From DATHZQ01 sp965216945 (GTDB lineage: Bacteria; Actinomycetota; Acidimicrobiia; Spongiisociales; UBA5794), in NCBI GenBank assembly GCA_965216945.1, contig CBDCGU010000003.1, positions 930,001 through 994,000 on the forward strand: a stretch of DNA of 64,000 nt. The letters run 5' to 3'. This document shows positions 62,118 to 64,000 of the stretch, in pieces; within the stretch, counting starts at the first letter, position 1, and each line of letters opens with the position of its first letter. A program made the position numbers and the translations under genes. Below the pieces are notes generated by a model. That model worked only from the letters and a program-made list of their open reading frames with translations. It did not search any database and was not told where the DNA came from.

Positions 62118-62393
62118 TCAACCCTCCGAGCCGTGGGCTGCTCGAAGCGACTCGACCAAGTCGACATACGCCTGCATAGCATCCTCCTGCGGCATTCCGG
62201 CAAGACCGGTCCATGCGTCGTATTTCGCCCGTCCCACGAAGTCCACCATCCCCGGCCGTTTGCCGGCGACATCGCCGCTGCTCGCCTGCTTGAACAGCGC
62301 ATAGAGCCGCAGCAGCTCGGCGTTGTCCGGCTTCTGAGGAAGTGTCTGCACCTCCTCGGCGGCCACGGCAAACCGCCGTGCAAGATCGGTCAC
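62118..62393 (-). CDS. Acyl-CoA-binding protein
   Basis: A 91-residue helical protein with the ACBP core: LPQKPDNAELLRLYALFKQA, GDVAGKRPGMVDFVGRAKYD and WTGLAGMPQEDAMQAYVDLV. It binds long-chain acyl-CoA in the cytoplasm. Together with the WS/DGAT gene it suggests active acyl-lipid metabolism. GTG start at 62393 overlaps the previous gene by 4 bases. Confidence 0.93.
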   Translation of the reverse strand: MTDLARRFAVAAEEVQTLPQKPDNAELLRLYALFKQASSGDVAGKRPGMVDFVGRAKYDAWTGLAGMPQEDAMQAYVDLVESLRAAHGSEG

Positions 62394-62656
62394 TGCGTCT
62401 CCTCTCCGCCCGGATCGGGATCGTCCCGCATGGAGCCGAGCACCTCGGAGATGATCCGCTGCGCCTCGGCGACCCTCGGCGCTTCGACCATCACCCGGCT
62501 CACCGGGCGGCTGCCGAGCAGCCCGGGATCGTCGTCCACCGATGCGGGAATGGCGGCGTCCTGCAGCCGTCCCCACACCTTCGCCGCCAGATCCGCGTCG
62601 GTGAACTCGGCAACCGACACCAGCCGGGGACGGCGGAACCAGTCGAAGAAGCTCAC
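62390..62656 (-). CDS. DUF2007-like small protein
   Basis: An 88-residue protein resembling the DUF2007 putative signal-transducing family: RRPRLVSVAEFTDADLAAKV, then SRVMVEAPRVAEAQRIISE with the closing Val-rich strand and helix. The GTG start (62656) overlaps the protease stop as GTGA and the stop overlaps the ACBP gene. Function is unknown. Confidence 0.72.
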   Translation of the reverse strand: MSFFDWFRRPRLVSVAEFTDADLAAKVWGRLQDAAIPASVDDDPGLLGSRPVSRVMVEAPRVAEAQRIISEVLGSMRDDPDPGGEETQ

Positions 62657-63984
62657 CCGTCGGAGCCGCCTGTGAAGTTCCAACCGGCCAGACGGATCGT
62701 CGGGCTGTGCACGAGGCCCGGGCCGAACTCCGAGTCGGCCCATCGAGCGTCGGCGCCGAGCCCGAGGATGCACCCGTCGCCCAACGCCGCCGTGAAGGAC
62801 TGAGTGAACCGCATACCGTTGACGGCTCCTGTGATCCGCCCGTTCTCGATAATGAATGTCCCGTTGCGCGTGAGTCCGGTGACGGCCAGCGATTTGGGCT
62901 CCAGCACGCGGCAATAGTTGAAGGTCGACACGTACAGCCCGCGCTCGACCCCGCCGATCATCTCGTCGACGGATGAGTTGCCCCCGCCGATGAACATCGC
63001 CGTCGGTACCGGCCCATAGGTCTCGGAGCCGGGAATCGCATGGCCCGTCGACTGCGCCCCTGCCCGGGCGGCGGTTCGCCGATCGTGGGCCACGGCCCGG
63101 CTCACACCGTCGGTCACGAGCTCGGTGCGGAGCCGCGGTGTGCCCTCCGTGTCGAAGCCGACACCCATGGCCCTGGTGTCGAACACGTCGTCGACGAGCT
63201 GGAACGCGGCGTCGAACTGCTGCCGGCCCAGCTCGACGAATGACTGCCCCTCCAGATGGGCCTTGCCGTTGAATCCATAGAACGCGAGGAAGATGCCGAT
63301 GGTGGCAACACACTCCGGGGCCAGCACGACCTCGTACTCCCCGGGCTTGATGTCATAGGCCTGGGCACTGTCGCGGGCGCGCCGGGCGGCGAGGGCCCCC
63401 ACTTCCGTGCCGTCGATGTCCCCGAGACGCACGGAGGTGGCATGGCCCGAGCCGGCCGAGGACTCGGTCTGGTGGATGCCGTCCAGCGTGGCTTGTGTGT
63501 AACGACCCTGGAGACGGACCCCGTTCGTGTTGGCGAACACCGTCGTCGTATCACTCGTCTGGCAGTAGCCCGCAGCGCGCATTCCATCGCCTGCTGCGAC
63601 GAAGTCGGCCACCTTGCCGGCCCGGTCGGCCGGCGAAGCCGCAGCCGTGTGCGCATCGTGATGATCGATCGTGAGTGCCTCGGCCGGCTCCGCCAGACCG
63701 GGCCACGTCTCGTCAACGGGCTGATGGGCACACCGATCGATCGTGCCATCCACGAAGCGGCCCAGCTCCTCGCGGTCGAGGAACGTGGTCGTGCCGGAGG
63801 CAACACGACCACCGGACACCACGCGCAGGGTCACGGTGTCGACGTCCTCACCCACGTTCTGATGGATGAACGAGTTGGCGAACCGGGTCAACGACGAAGG
63901 GCCCCCGCTGATGCGTACATCGGCTTCGGCACGGTCACCAACTCGATCCAGCACCCATTCGGCAAGCTGCATGCGATCGGTCAT
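62653..63984 (-). CDS. TldE/PmbA-family metalloprotease subunit
   Basis: A 443-residue TldD/TldE (PmbA) family protein: FANSFIHQNVGEDVDTVTLR at the start, the mid-domain EYEVVLAPECVATIGIFLAF, and the C-terminal NGTFIIENGRITGAVNGMRF. I see no HExxxH zinc site, so it fits the TldE subunit that pairs with TldD to trim peptides. The TldD partner would lie just beyond the window edge. It heads the ACBP-containing operon. Confidence 0.9.
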   Translation of the reverse strand: MTDRMQLAEWVLDRVGDRAEADVRISGGPSSLTRFANSFIHQNVGEDVDTVTLRVVSGGRVASGTTTFLDREELGRFVDGTIDRCAHQPVDETWPGLAEPAEALTIDHHDAHTAAASPADRAGKVADFVAAGDGMRAAGYCQTSDTTTVFANTNGVRLQGRYTQATLDGIHQTESSAGSGHATSVRLGDIDGTEVGALAARRARDSAQAYDIKPGEYEVVLAPECVATIGIFLAFYGFNGKAHLEGQSFVELGRQQFDAAFQLVDDVFDTRAMGVGFDTEGTPRLRTELVTDGVSRAVAHDRRTAARAGAQSTGHAIPGSETYGPVPTAMFIGGGNSSVDEMIGGVERGLYVSTFNYCRVLEPKSLAVTGLTRNGTFIIENGRITGAVNGMRFTQSFTAALGDGCILGLGADARWADSEFGPGLVHSPTIRLAGWNFTGGSDG

Positions 63985-64000
63985 GCCTTCACCCCCACAC

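Overview
The window is high-GC, gene-dense, and rich in GTG starts and 1-4 base stop/start overlaps (GTGA, ATGA). With the Rv3654c-type Tad pilus set, a SARP regulator, a WS/DGAT acyltransferase and 13E12-type HNH protein, this points to a chromosome segment of an actinobacterium. I lean to an Acidimicrobiia-like lineage, with low confidence. It looks like ordinary chromosome with one small insertion-sequence patch and one damaged transporter island. I saw no rRNA, tRNA or CRISPR array.

Layout. 0.9-4.7 kb: a complete compact Tad/Flp pilus operon on the minus strand (CpaE-like protein, TadA, TadB, TadC, a 59-residue pilin, TadE, TadG-like). 4.9-11.3 kb: a HAD phosphatase, then a glycine betaine/choline-type ABC importer (binding lipoprotein, ATPase, doubled permease) joined to a GMC oxidoreductase that probably oxidises choline, ending in a tandem 95-bp repeat. 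11.6-15.7 kb: an MFS exporter with its ArsR-like regulator, and leuCD. 15.8-22.8 kb: a DUF4328 membrane protein and a tightly coupled six-gene signalling operon: two membrane sensor-like proteins, a GAF-PP2C phosphatase fused to an anti-sigma-type kinase, two STAS antagonists and an unknown last protein. A large SARP regulator is read divergently. 25.5-27.7 kb: a membrane protein and WS/DGAT.

27.8-32.6 kb: an ArsR-type regulator, an MMPL transporter that breaks off and runs directly into the C-terminal half of an ABC ATPase, then an ABC-2 permease, an M50-like membrane protease and a beta-rich protein. The cassette resembles peptide (RiPP/bacteriocin) processing and export sets, but no precursor was found. 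32.7-36.0 kb: the hmuTUV haem importer and a lipoprotein. 36.1-41.0 kb: small metabolic genes (glutaredoxin, CBS-BON, MOSC-like, GDPD, YciI) and an HNH protein. 41.3-43.8 kb: a broken IS481-type element beside an apparently intact ISL3-type element. 43.9-50.3 kb: a LEA-like repeat protein, M1 aminopeptidase, SDR, PspC and membrane proteins.

50.4-56.8 kb: a full Ccm (System I) cytochrome c maturation operon, ccmABCDEFH, a TPR gene and ccmG. 57.0-64.0 kb: thioredoxin with a His-rich tail, a phytoene-dehydrogenase-like oxidoreductase, a DPE2-type 4-alpha-glucanotransferase interrupted by a frameshift at a C5 run, an SRPBCC protein, acyl-CoA-binding protein, a DUF2007-like protein and a TldE/PmbA protease.

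The most interesting parts are the self-contained partner-switching operon with catalytically empty membrane sensors, the MMPL::ABC junction with its peptide-export-like neighbours, and the frameshifted glucanotransferase.
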